From assembly GCA_013204605.1 (NCBI GenBank), contig JABMNI010000021.1:70424-134423 (forward strand): a stretch of 64,000 nucleotides of DNA. Direction: 5' to 3'. The DNA is from Ignavibacteria bacterium. GTDB taxonomy: Bacteria; Bacteroidota; Ignavibacteria; Kapaibacteriales; Kapaibacteriaceae. The position numbers and the translations under genes were made by a program. The notes beneath the pieces were generated by a model. That model made no database searches and had not been told where the DNA came from. It worked only from the letters and a program-made list of their open reading frames with translations. Below are positions 54,335 through 62,567 of the stretch, one piece after another. Each line of letters opens with the position of its first letter. The first letter of the stretch is position 1.

Positions 54335-54342
54335 TAAGTTTG
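54335..54342 (+). promoter_or_regulatory. Possible -7 box upstream of the T9SS-tagged secreted protein
   Basis: TAAGTTTG matches TAnnTTTG and lies 29 nt before ATG 54371. No TTG at the usual -33 distance, so support is partial. On the opposite strand TATTTTTG at 54318-54311 may serve the divergent E1 gene. Confidence 0.35.
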
Positions 54343-54370
54343 AGGATTAACTAATTAACTAGGAAATTAT

Positions 54371-55327
54371 ATGCTTTTCGAAAAACTGAGTCGTTGCCGG
54401 GTGACCGCCGTAATAGTTCTACTACTTGGTATTATGCTTTGCTTCGGTTCGAATGTTCAGGCACAACTAATATCTCCGTTTTTACCTACTGATTGTGTTA
54501 ATGCAGCAAAGACAGCCGCAAATGCAAAAATTCCTAATTCTCAGCTGATTGCCATTGCGTCGATCGGTTTCGATGTAGACGTTCTTGGCACAAACGTGTA
54601 TACCGGTATGAAGGTCGAAACTGGATTGGCAAATGTTTGGATTTATGTTTTTAGATCCACCACCCCTAAAGACACCGCAGTGGCAATCTTGCAGGCTAGG
54701 GCTCTTGGCTCATGCATAGATCCATCTTCATTGATAGGAGCCACCAATTTGGACATTCCTTTGGGTAATTTAGGGTCTACTCCCGTACCCGCTACGTATT
54801 TGAAAGGAACTGCTTTATTCGCAGCCTTAAACTCGAGTAACTCGTTTAAGGCATTTCATGCCAAGTACAAAAGCGCTGAACCAACTGTGGTTGCCTTAGG
54901 TACTGTTGAACAAAGTGTTCCCGGTTTTGACGTAGGTACTTCCGCATGGCTGTTAACTTGGAGCCCAGATTCTACAGATCCAAGCAGTGGAATGACTTGT
55001 GTGGTTGATTCTAAAACTGGAAAGACATTTTGCCTTGGTGATGAATTATTGTCGGTAAATGAAGATCCATATACCGAGGATTGTAAAATTTATCCAAACC
55101 CTGCTGCAGAAATTGTATATGTTACGTTGCCTGGGGAAATGTTGAATGATTTCATTCGAGTTGATGCAATAAATTTAACTGGAGAGGAATTCGAACTGTT
55201 TAATGGCAGGTCTGACAATGGTCAAATGTTGGCGTTGAATATTCGATTGCTTGCGCCAGGTGCCTACACCTTTCGTCTTCGTGGACTTAACACCTACAGA
55301 TCAATTCCCTTAACCGTTGTAAAGTAA
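54371..55327 (+). CDS. Secreted protein of unknown function with T9SS type A sorting domain
   Basis: 318 residues. Signal peptide at ~1-33 (VIVLLLGIMLCFGSNVQAQ). The middle (~35-225) shows no domain that I recognise; it has paired Cys (DCVNAAK, GSCIDPS, MTCVVDS, TFCLGD) that could form disulfides. The last ~80 residues begin CKIYPNPAAEIVYVTL and end in a GAYTFRLRG-type strand, the type A T9SS sorting domain, so it is predicted to be secreted or surface-attached. glyA follows after 39 nt on the same strand. Confidence 0.75.
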   Translation: MLFEKLSRCRVTAVIVLLLGIMLCFGSNVQAQLISPFLPTDCVNAAKTAANAKIPNSQLIAIASIGFDVDVLGTNVYTGMKVETGLANVWIYVFRSTTPKDTAVAILQARALGSCIDPSSLIGATNLDIPLGNLGSTPVPATYLKGTALFAALNSSNSFKAFHAKYKSAEPTVVALGTVEQSVPGFDVGTSAWLLTWSPDSTDPSSGMTCVVDSKTGKTFCLGDELLSVNEDPYTEDCKIYPNPAAEIVYVTLPGEMLNDFIRVDAINLTGEEFELFNGRSDNGQMLALNIRLLAPGAYTFRLRGLNTYRSIPLTVVK

Positions 55328-55366
55328 AATTTACGATGTACAAAATTTTTAGATTATCTACACCCT

Positions 55367-56665
55367 ATGTACCCAATTCTTAAATCAACGGACCCTGAAG
55401 TTTTTAATGCGATCGAAGGAGAGCTTGGTCGTCAACGAGATAAAATCGAATTGATAGCGAGCGAAAATTTCACTTCGTTATCTGTGATGGAAGCTCAGGG
55501 CAGCGTTCTGACTAATAAATATGCCGAAGGATACCCCGGCAAGAGATATTACGGTGGCTGCGAATGGGTAGACATTGCAGAGAACATAGCGATAGAAAGA
55601 TTGAAAACGTTGTTTGGTGCAGAATATGCCAACGTGCAGCCCCATTCCGGTTCAGGCGCAAACATGGCGGTTTATTTTTCCTACCTCAAGCCCGGCGACA
55701 CTGTATTGGGAATGGAGCTTTCACACGGTGGGCATCTTACTCATGGTTCGGCTGTCAACTTTTCCGGAATCTTCTACAATTTTATTGGGTACGGGTTAGA
55801 CAAGGAATCCGGCAGAATAGATTACAACGTTGTCCGTGACCTAGCTCATAAAAACAAACCGAAAATGATCACGGTAGGTGCCTCTGCATACTCCCGCGAG
55901 ATTGATTTCAAACTTTTTAAAGAAATAGCCGATGAAGTTGGCGCGTTTCTCTTGGCTGACATTGCGCACCCCGCAGGTTTAATCGCTAAGGGTCGGTTAA
56001 TGAGCCCTGTCCCCTATTGTGATGTTGTTACAAGCACAACGCACAAGACTTTAAGAGGTCCAAGAGGTGGACTCATTTTGCTAGGCAAGAACGTAGAAAA
56101 TCCGTTCGGAAAAGTAGCACCAAAAAGTGGCCGTACTAAATTAATGGGTGAACTTCTCGATTCGATGGTAATGCCCGGAATTCAGGGTGGTCCGCTGATG
56201 CACGTTATTAGTGCCAAGGCGGTGGCTTTTGGTGAATGCCTAACAGACGAGTTTGGTGCCTATACAATTCAAGTTATCAAGAACGCTCAGGCATTGGCTA
56301 AAGAGTTGATTGCAATGGATTACACAATTGTATCCGGTGGCACTGACAACCACGTAATGCTAATTGATTTACGCAACAAGAACATAACCGGGAAACAAGC
56401 AGAGAATGCCTTAGATGCTTCAGGAATTACGTGTAACAAGAATGCGGTTCCTTATGATACTCAACCACCTTTAGTTACAAGTGGAATTAGAATAGGCACC
56501 GCTGCCATGACTAGTCGAGGAATGAACGAGGCTGACATGGCACAAATTGCTATGTTTATAAATCGAGTAATCTCAAACATCGGAAATGCCGATGTGTACG
56601 AAAGTGTGAAAAATGAGGTGAAGGCATTCTGCAACGCGTTTGCGCTTTATCCAACACTAAAGTAG
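55367..56665 (+). CDS. glyA: Serine hydroxymethyltransferase
   Basis: 432 residues. PLP enzyme converting serine and tetrahydrofolate to glycine and methylene-THF. [11 protein letters not shown] near the N-terminus, [15 protein letters not shown], the PLP-Lys motif [15 protein letters not shown] (~226-240) and [14 protein letters not shown] near the C-terminus are all present. Convergent with tsaD with only 11 nt between stops and no clear terminator. Confidence 0.98.
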   Translation: MYPILKSTDPEVFNAIEGELGRQRDKIELIASENFTSLSVMEAQGSVLTNKYAEGYPGKRYYGGCEWVDIAENIAIERLKTLFGAEYANVQPHSGSGANMAVYFSYLKPGDTVLGMELSHGGHLTHGSAVNFSGIFYNFIGYGLDKESGRIDYNVVRDLAHKNKPKMITVGASAYSREIDFKLFKEIADEVGAFLLADIAHPAGLIAKGRLMSPVPYCDVVTSTTHKTLRGPRGGLILLGKNVENPFGKVAPKSGRTKLMGELLDSMVMPGIQGGPLMHVISAKAVAFGECLTDEFGAYTIQVIKNAQALAKELIAMDYTIVSGGTDNHVMLIDLRNKNITGKQAENALDASGITCNKNAVPYDTQPPLVTSGIRIGTAAMTSRGMNEADMAQIAMFINRVISNIGNADVYESVKNEVKAFCNAFALYPTLK

Positions 56666-56676
56666 ACTACTAGAAT

Positions 56677-57678
56677 TCAGCTTGTCATTCGAATAGGTTT
56701 GGGGTTAACAGTCACATTCAAACTTGATGGTTGCGTACCGTTCTGCATACGCAGTTCAGCTAGAAATCCAATCATTGCAGCATTGTCAACGCAATACTGT
56801 AGTGACGGCAAAAGCAAATTGAATTTCGATCGCTTGCATTGCACTAAAAGCTTTTCTCGCAAGCGGGAATTAGCACTCACTCCACCAGCAATACAAATTG
56901 TTTTCACATCATATTGGTGCGCAGCACGGATTGATTTATCAACTAACACGTCAACAATAGCCTCCTGAACAGATGCCGCAACATCATTTTTACGAACAGT
57001 TCCCTCATTCTTTTCTAAAAACAATCTGACCGCGGTTTTCAATCCGCTAAACGAAAAGTCAAATGCATTTGAACCACTTAGCCCCCTAGGAAAATGGAAC
57101 TTTTTAGGATCTCCAGTTCTGCTAAGTGCATCAATGAGTGGCCCGCCCGGATACCCCAGACCCATCATTTTGGCAGTTTTATCGAAAGCCTCGCCAGCCG
57201 CGTCATCCCTGGTGGAACCAATAATCTCAAATTGATCAACTGAGCGGATAAAAACCAAACTAGTATGACCGCCGCTCACCACTAAACAAATAGACGGGAA
57301 CTCCAAGGTTGAATGTTCAATGTAGGCCGAATAAATGTGCGCCTCAATATGATTTATTGGGAAAAGGGGCTTGGCATAGCGCAGGCAGAGACCCTTTGCA
57401 AAGTGCAAGCCGACCAATAGTGATCCAGCTAACCCCGGCCCGTTGGTAACGGCAATAGCGTCTATATCCTGAATTGTTTTGTGTGCCTGGCGCAATGCTA
57501 AGTCAGCAATTTGCGCTATACCTTTTACGTGCTCCCTGCTTGCAAGCTCTGGTACTATTCCGCCATATTGATCGTGCAAAGTCTGCGAAGAAACCTGGTT
57601 ACTTAACACCTTGAAATCACTTACAACGGCGACCGAAGTATCGTCGCACGATGTCTCTATTGCAAGAATAGTTGCCAT
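56677..57678 (-). CDS. tsaD: tRNA N6-adenosine threonylcarbamoyltransferase TsaD
   Basis: 333 residues. AIETSCDDTSVAVV at the N-terminus, the metal-binding HIEAHIYSAY, VVSGGHTSLV, GYPGGPLIDAL and CIAGGVSANSRLREKL are family signatures. It makes the t6A37 modification of ANN-decoding tRNAs with TsaB/C/E partners located elsewhere. It starts 2 nt after the cinA stop, so the two are cotranscribed. Two ARGGGGCT motifs. Confidence 0.97.
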   Translation of the reverse strand: MATILAIETSCDDTSVAVVSDFKVLSNQVSSQTLHDQYGGIVPELASREHVKGIAQIADLALRQAHKTIQDIDAIAVTNGPGLAGSLLVGLHFAKGLCLRYAKPLFPINHIEAHIYSAYIEHSTLEFPSICLVVSGGHTSLVFIRSVDQFEIIGSTRDDAAGEAFDKTAKMMGLGYPGGPLIDALSRTGDPKKFHFPRGLSGSNAFDFSFSGLKTAVRLFLEKNEGTVRKNDVAASVQEAIVDVLVDKSIRAAHQYDVKTICIAGGVSANSRLREKLLVQCKRSKFNLLLPSLQYCVDNAAMIGFLAELRMQNGTQPSSLNVTVNPKPIRMTS

Positions 57679-57680
57679 TG

Positions 57681-58949
57681 TCAGTTACTCGCTTCGAGCT
57701 GGCTTAAGAGTCCTTCATCATCACGGACATACTGCAGTAGCATCCATAGTGCATAACCCACACTTCGTTCTCTGTTTGCTTGCCGGTCAGAACCAAATTG
57801 GTATTTCGTAGCCACGGTTCCTTTTGGTCCCGACACACTAATCCAGACTGTACCCACGGGTTTGTCTGCAGTGCCGCCATCGGGTCCGGCAATTCCAGTA
57901 ATTGCTATGGCAAAGTCACTCGCAAGTTTTTGCTTTGCACCCGTGGCCATTTCAATTGCCGTTTCTCTGCTTACTGCTCCAAAAGTGGCTAGCGTGCTAC
58001 TGTTCACTTGGAGTAATTTTTCTTTTAAGTCATTGGTATACGTCACAACTCCACCAAGAAACCAAACGCTACTGCCTGGAACTTCTGTAAAGGCAGCTCC
58101 CAACATTCCGCCGGTACATGATTCCGCTACCGAAACTGTGCGCTTTTCCTTAACCAGCAATTCTGCGATAGTCGGAATAATGGAATCCGTTCCTATAAAA
58201 TACCTTCCAATCTTTTCATGCAGGAAAGTTTGCAACTCATCCAACTGTGCAATTGCGCGAGTTTTGTTCGATGCAGTAACTCCAATTCGAAGTCTGACGC
58301 CCCTATAGCTAGGCAATATTGCCAAGCCTGCACCGGGCAAATTTTGCGATATATCGCCAATCATATCAGACAAATTACTCTCTACAATTCCTGCGGTATG
58401 AAATGTCCGGTAGAAAGGTCTAGCTGTATTCTTGTCGTCTTCACTTATCAGAGGTAATACCTCACTAACTAGCATCTTTCGCATTTCAAAGGGAACGCCT
58501 GGAAGACAAAATACCTGCAATCCATCACGGTTAAAAAACAGACCAGGTGCAGCGCCAACTGAATTCTCCAACAATAACGCTGACGCAGGTACAACGGCTT
58601 GTGTTGCGTTGGTAGCGCTTAATATTGAGTTCCGTGCGGACATCAACTTTTTAAGCCTTTCTAACCACACTTGGCTAGTAACTAACTCATCACCAAAATA
58701 ATCTGCCAATGCTTTTGAGGTAACGTCATCGTGGGTTGGCCCTAATCCCCCGGAGGTTACAATAGCATCGCAATTCAATTTTAACCAGTTAATCGCTTGA
58801 TGAATCTCCGGTATATTATCAGCAACCGAAACCTGCCAGCGAACGTTGTGACCGGCAATTGTGCACTGTTCCGCCATGAACGCGGCGTTAGTATTAATCA
58901 CCTGTCCGACTAAAAGTTCATCACCGACAGTTATGATTCCTATGTTCAT
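57681..58949 (-). CDS. cinA: CinA family nicotinamide-nucleotide amidase
   Basis: 422 residues. N-terminal MoaB/COG1058 domain (MNIGIITVGDELLVGQVINTN; VTSGGLGPTHDDVT) and C-terminal amidase domain (SVAESCTGGMLGAAF; AITGIAGPDGGTADKPVGTVW). CinA recycles nicotinamide mononucleotide from NAD breakdown; historically named for competence induction. The ATG follows directly after four 19-bp repeats (58951-59026), and rplS ends upstream at a terminator, so cinA-tsaD probably has its own promoter. Confidence 0.95.
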   Translation of the reverse strand: MNIGIITVGDELLVGQVINTNAAFMAEQCTIAGHNVRWQVSVADNIPEIHQAINWLKLNCDAIVTSGGLGPTHDDVTSKALADYFGDELVTSQVWLERLKKLMSARNSILSATNATQAVVPASALLLENSVGAAPGLFFNRDGLQVFCLPGVPFEMRKMLVSEVLPLISEDDKNTARPFYRTFHTAGIVESNLSDMIGDISQNLPGAGLAILPSYRGVRLRIGVTASNKTRAIAQLDELQTFLHEKIGRYFIGTDSIIPTIAELLVKEKRTVSVAESCTGGMLGAAFTEVPGSSVWFLGGVVTYTNDLKEKLLQVNSSTLATFGAVSRETAIEMATGAKQKLASDFAIAITGIAGPDGGTADKPVGTVWISVSGPKGTVATKYQFGSDRQANRERSVGYALWMLLQYVRDDEGLLSQLEASN

Positions 58950-58950
58950 A

Positions 58951-59026
58951 ATCTTTACACAGCAATAAAATCTTTACAAAGCAATAAAATCTTTACAAAG
59001 CAATAAAACCTTTACAAGGCATCAAT
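58951..59026. repeat. Four tandem 19-bp repeats in the cinA leader
   Basis: Units at 58951-58969, 58970-58988, 58989-59007 and 59008-59026. On the minus strand the unit reads TTTATTGCTTTGTAAAGAT. Units two and three are identical; the first and last have a few changes. The array ends 1 nt before the cinA start codon, so each copy repeats the TAAAGAT sequence that is the likely ribosome-binding region of cinA. Copy-number change would alter the leader. Confidence 0.88.
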
Positions 59027-59037
59027 CTCAACAAGGC

Positions 59038-59066
59038 AAAAAAAAAGCCTCGTTTGACCGAGGCTT
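59038..59066 (-). terminator. Rho-independent terminator after rplS
   Basis: On the minus strand an 8-bp stem AAGCCTCG/CGAGGCTT with a 6-nt loop is followed by a run of nine T. It begins 5 nt after the rplS stop and separates rplS from cinA. Confidence 0.93.
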
Positions 59067-59070
59067 AAAT

Positions 59071-59451
59071 TTACGACAGTTTTTGTCTGATCTTTTTCTC
59101 GCTCATCCCGCGGAGGTAATAAAGCTTGGCTCGTCTAACGTGGCCCTCTTTAAGTACAACTATCGACTGGATAATCGGAGAGTTTAACGTGAAAATCCTT
59201 TCAACGCCAACGCCGTTCGAAATTTTTCGCACGCGAAAGGTCTCATTAATACCTCCACCTCGACGAGCAATAACAACGCCTTGGAAATTCTGAATTCTTT
59301 CTTTTTCACCCTCAATAACACGCACGGCAATTTTAATCGTATCACCTGGATTAAATCGGGGGGCTGCAGAGGTGTCACCGGCACTGTCAGCTCTCATTTG
59401 AAGAGCCTTCGCTGATTCTCTGTTTTCAATATTTCTTACTTTGGGATGCAT
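59071..59451 (-). CDS. rplS: 50S ribosomal protein L19
   Basis: 126 residues from ATG 59451; the frame opens 12 codons earlier at 59487, but [15 protein letters not shown] is the natural N-terminus, and the longer form would start before the predicted transcript start. [52 protein letters not shown] and [20 protein letters not shown] are L19 signatures. It sits at the 30S-50S interface. It stands alone with its own promoter and terminator, not in the usual rpsP-rimM-trmD-rplS operon. Confidence 0.97.
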   Translation of the reverse strand: MHPKVRNIENRESAKALQMRADSAGDTSAAPRFNPGDTIKIAVRVIEGEKERIQNFQGVVIARRGGGINETFRVRKISNGVGVERIFTLNSPIIQSIVVLKEGHVRRAKLYYLRGMSEKKIRQKLS

Positions 59452-59484
59452 TGGATTCCTGCCATTCGATGTAGTATAGGACAG

Positions 59485-59515
59485 CAAATATAAGGTAAAA
59501 TCGACTTAAAACCAA
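59485..59515 (-). promoter_or_regulatory. Bacteroidota-type promoter for rplS
   Basis: TTG (59515-59513), 20 nt, then TATATTTG (59492-59485) on the minus strand is a perfect TTG/TAnnTTTG pair. Predicted start near 59478 with a leader of about 27 nt to ATG 59451. The remaining ~140 nt up to the EF-G start hold no equally good promoter on the plus strand. Confidence 0.65.
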
Positions 59516-59657
59516 CCTAAACAGGGATATGCGCTCAAACGGTGTTCTTAGTAATGAGTTTTTTTTAAAATCCATGTTTTTCTCACATATTTGGGACTTG
59601 GTTTTTGTTATGTTCATTGTTTAAAGCATGTAAAACAATCTTAATAGGTACCCAATT

Positions 59658-61790
59658 ATGAAAAATTATGATGCTCACCATATCCGCAACGTCGCAGTAT
59701 TAGGGCATGCGGGGTCAGGAAAAACCACGCTCGCTGAATGTATGCTCTTCGAATCGGGCGAAATTACCCGTCGGGGCACGGTTGAAGAGCAGAACACTGT
59801 GTCTGATTTTCACGAAATTGAACATGAAAGAAATTCTTCTGTATTAGCCAGTACTTTATTTGCCGAATGGCGCGATTATAAAATTAACATCATAGATACC
59901 CCGGGGTTTATAGACTATGTCGGCGAAGTAATTGGTGCCCTAAGAGTAGCCGATACTGGGATTATGGTACTAAACTCGCATCATGGTGTTGAGGTGGGTA
60001 CGGAGACAATCTGGAAGTATACAAAGCAGTTTCAAACGCCAACAATGTTTGTAGTTAACAAGGTCGACCACGAACAAAGTAACTTTTGGAAAACAGTAGA
60101 TCAAGCTAAAGATCGATTTGGTAGAGAAGTTACCGTTGTGCAATATCCTCTGAATGAGGGCACAGGATTTAACACGATTATTGATGTATTGAAAATGACG
60201 GCGTATGAATTTGGTCCGCAAGGGGGCAAGCCTGCAAAGAAATCAATTCCAGAGTCTGAGTCTGAGCGCGCTGCCCTTTTACACAATCAATTGGTGGAAA
60301 TCATTGCTGAGAACGATGAAAATCTCATGGAGCACTACCTTGAAAAAGGTGAGTTAGATGAAGAGGAAATGAGATTGGGTCTGACTACATCATTGATAAA
60401 CCGGCAGTTGTTTCCATTATTCTGCACGTCGGCTAAACATGATATGGGAACCGGAAGAATTATGACATTTATCGATGTCGTAATTCCGGCTCCGGTTGAA
60501 ATGCCAGGAATTCTCACAACTAATGGGCAATTGTTAAAGGCCGATCCTAATGGGAAAGCTTGTCTATTTGTTTACAAGTCTATGAGTGAAGCGAATGTTG
60601 GTGACATGTCATACTTCAAAGTGTATTCCGGGACAGTTAAACACGGGATGGACTTGGTTAATGAGCACACGGGAGTAACAGAGAGAATCGGTCAGCTGTT
60701 CGCTGTAAACGGCCATAAAAGATTTGAAGTTGATCAACTCGAGGCCGGCGATATAGGCGCGGCTGTTAAACTCAAAAACACTCATGTAAACGATACGCTG
60801 CATCAGAAGGGTTTTAATCTGATCATTCCTCCTATTGAGTTTCCTCCACCCAAGGTCAGGTCATCAGTTGTTTCTAATCGTAAGGGTGACGAAGACAAGC
60901 TCGGCCTAGCTTTAAATCAGTTGCACGAGGAAGATCGTACACTTGTTGTAGAGCATTCAAGTGAGTTGAATCAGATAATACTCCTTGGTCAAGGAGAAAT
61001 GCATTTACAGACTGCTAAATACAGATTGAACAATAGGTTTAAACTTGACGTTTCATTTCAACCCGCGAAAGTGCCGTATCGCGAGACAATTAGAAAAAGT
61101 GTAGATACATCATATCGTCACAAAAAGCAATCGGGAGGCGCCGGTCAATTCGCAGAAGTTCACATGCGTGTCGAGCCGTATTTCGAAGGCATGCCAGCTC
61201 CAGCTGGAATAAATGTTAGAGGTACGGAAGAACACCAACTAGCTTGGGGCGGAAAACTTGTGTTTATAAATGGGATAGTTGGAGGTGTGATTGACCAACG
61301 GTTTTTACCTGCAATTCTCAAAGGCGTTATGGAGAAAATGTATGAGGGTCCTATTACAGGTTCGTACGTTCGTGACGTCAGAGTGAGTGTTTATGATGGT
61401 AAAATGCATGCGGTTGATTCTAACGAAGCCGCTTTTAAAACTGCTGGGCGAATGGCATTTAAAGATGCTTTCGTAAAAGCTGACCCGCAACTATTGGAGC
61501 CCATTTACAATGTTGAGGTGGTTATACCTGAGGATCAAGTAGGCGACGTTATGAGTGATCTTCCGGTTCGCCGAGGAGAGATCGTTGGAATCACCGTTGA
61601 CGGTCACTATCAAACGTTACAGTGCAGGATGCCATTAATGGAACTTGACAATTATTCCACTATTTTGAGAAGTCTAACACAAGGACGGGCTTCGCATTCC
61701 GCAGAGTTTACTGAATATGTCCCAGTTCCGGCAAATCTTCAACAAAAGTTTCACTCAGAATATCTTCTGCACCTACATGAGGATGACTGA
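59658..61790 (+). CDS. Elongation factor G paralogue (EF-G2-like) with altered GTPase centre
   Basis: 710 residues with the five EF-G domains. P-loop GHAGSGKTT, NKVD (G4) and SAKHDMG (G5) are present. The G3 motif reads DTPGFIDYVGEV: canonical EF-G has DTPGH with the catalytic His, here replaced by Phe. The G2/switch I region (HERNSSVLAS) lacks the canonical RGIT. Domain IV (GGAGQFAEVHMRV) is intact. Bacteroides EF-G2 proteins with similar changes have been reported to translocate without GTP hydrolysis. So this is probably an alternative translocase rather than the main EF-G; the main fusA should be elsewhere, near rpsL/rpsG. Confidence 0.88.
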   Translation: MKNYDAHHIRNVAVLGHAGSGKTTLAECMLFESGEITRRGTVEEQNTVSDFHEIEHERNSSVLASTLFAEWRDYKINIIDTPGFIDYVGEVIGALRVADTGIMVLNSHHGVEVGTETIWKYTKQFQTPTMFVVNKVDHEQSNFWKTVDQAKDRFGREVTVVQYPLNEGTGFNTIIDVLKMTAYEFGPQGGKPAKKSIPESESERAALLHNQLVEIIAENDENLMEHYLEKGELDEEEMRLGLTTSLINRQLFPLFCTSAKHDMGTGRIMTFIDVVIPAPVEMPGILTTNGQLLKADPNGKACLFVYKSMSEANVGDMSYFKVYSGTVKHGMDLVNEHTGVTERIGQLFAVNGHKRFEVDQLEAGDIGAAVKLKNTHVNDTLHQKGFNLIIPPIEFPPPKVRSSVVSNRKGDEDKLGLALNQLHEEDRTLVVEHSSELNQIILLGQGEMHLQTAKYRLNNRFKLDVSFQPAKVPYRETIRKSVDTSYRHKKQSGGAGQFAEVHMRVEPYFEGMPAPAGINVRGTEEHQLAWGGKLVFINGIVGGVIDQRFLPAILKGVMEKMYEGPITGSYVRDVRVSVYDGKMHAVDSNEAAFKTAGRMAFKDAFVKADPQLLEPIYNVEVVIPEDQVGDVMSDLPVRRGEIVGITVDGHYQTLQCRMPLMELDNYSTILRSLTQGRASHSAEFTEYVPVPANLQQKFHSEYLLHLHEDD

Positions 61791-61806
61791 TATCAGAAGT
61801 TGCTGG

Positions 61807-62565
61807 CTATCGTTTATATAGTATGATCTTGCGTCCAATCTTGGGTTTGAGAACCATGCTCGTTTCTTTCCGTTCCAATTCATAAACGGTCGACTTCCCG
61901 TTTTCTCGCCAAAGAGTCACGTATACCCGAAGCCTGGAGTCAACCTCTATTGATGTTCGCACACGTTTGGTGTTTAGAACAGCCGTCATATCCGTATTAA
62001 ACACGCTGAGGCCTCCCTTGCTATCCGTATAGGAGCCCGCCAAGAGGCTCGAATTAAGCATTCTCTGCAATAGAAATTCTGGATCCTGATTAGCGGAAGG
62101 AAGTTTTCCAAAAACAATCGGTGGCAAATCAATCGAGTCGAGCCGGTGAAGCACAATGTAATTGTGTGCCTCTTTATCAACCGTTATCAACCAGAACGGA
62201 CCATCCGCGGTTCCGATTACCCACCTCATACCCATCTTACCAACTAGAGATTTTCGTAAGATCAGCTCTACTCTGGTATCCAGAGCCATAGCCACTACAA
62301 CATTACCCTCTAAATCTGTACTGTCTATTTTAATGAAAAGGGGCTTTTCGTTCCTCAACTCGTTAGCTGCTAATTTCACAGAACCACTTTTTCGCAGTTC
62401 TTTCATGTATTCAGCATTAAACCATGTACCATGGTATTCAGCTGCATCTTGAGCAAAGGATAGAGTGCTTGATAAAATTACAAAACAGTAGAATCCAAGC
62501 CCTAACAACACATTGAGTATCGTCGATTTCAGAATATTAGCGTTGCAAATCTGCTTGAAAACCAT
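61807..62565 (-). CDS. Secreted hypothetical protein
   Basis: 252 residues. A longer-than-usual signal peptide (VLLGLGFYCFVILSSTLSFAQ) precedes a mature domain of ~210 residues starting EYHGTWFNAEYMKELRKS, a beginning like those of small beta-barrel or lipocalin-like proteins (GTW). It is beta-rich, without Cys in the mature part, and ends KPKIGRKIILYKR. I do not recognise a family. It starts 2 nt after the dehydrogenase gene and is probably cotranscribed. One ARGGGGCT motif. Confidence 0.7.
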   Translation of the reverse strand: MVFKQICNANILKSTILNVLLGLGFYCFVILSSTLSFAQDAAEYHGTWFNAEYMKELRKSGSVKLAANELRNEKPLFIKIDSTDLEGNVVVAMALDTRVELILRKSLVGKMGMRWVIGTADGPFWLITVDKEAHNYIVLHRLDSIDLPPIVFGKLPSANQDPEFLLQRMLNSSLLAGSYTDSKGGLSVFNTDMTAVLNTKRVRTSIEVDSRLRVYVTLWRENGKSTVYELERKETSMVLKPKIGRKIILYKR

Positions 62566-62567
62566 CG

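Noticed and set aside
59359-59366. Near-matches of the dispersed motif (for example 4643, 9530, 21012, 22001, 29001, 36128, 59359, 60220)
   Set aside because: They differ at the A/R positions, the length of the G run or the final CT; I left them out of the count so that it stays a strict one.
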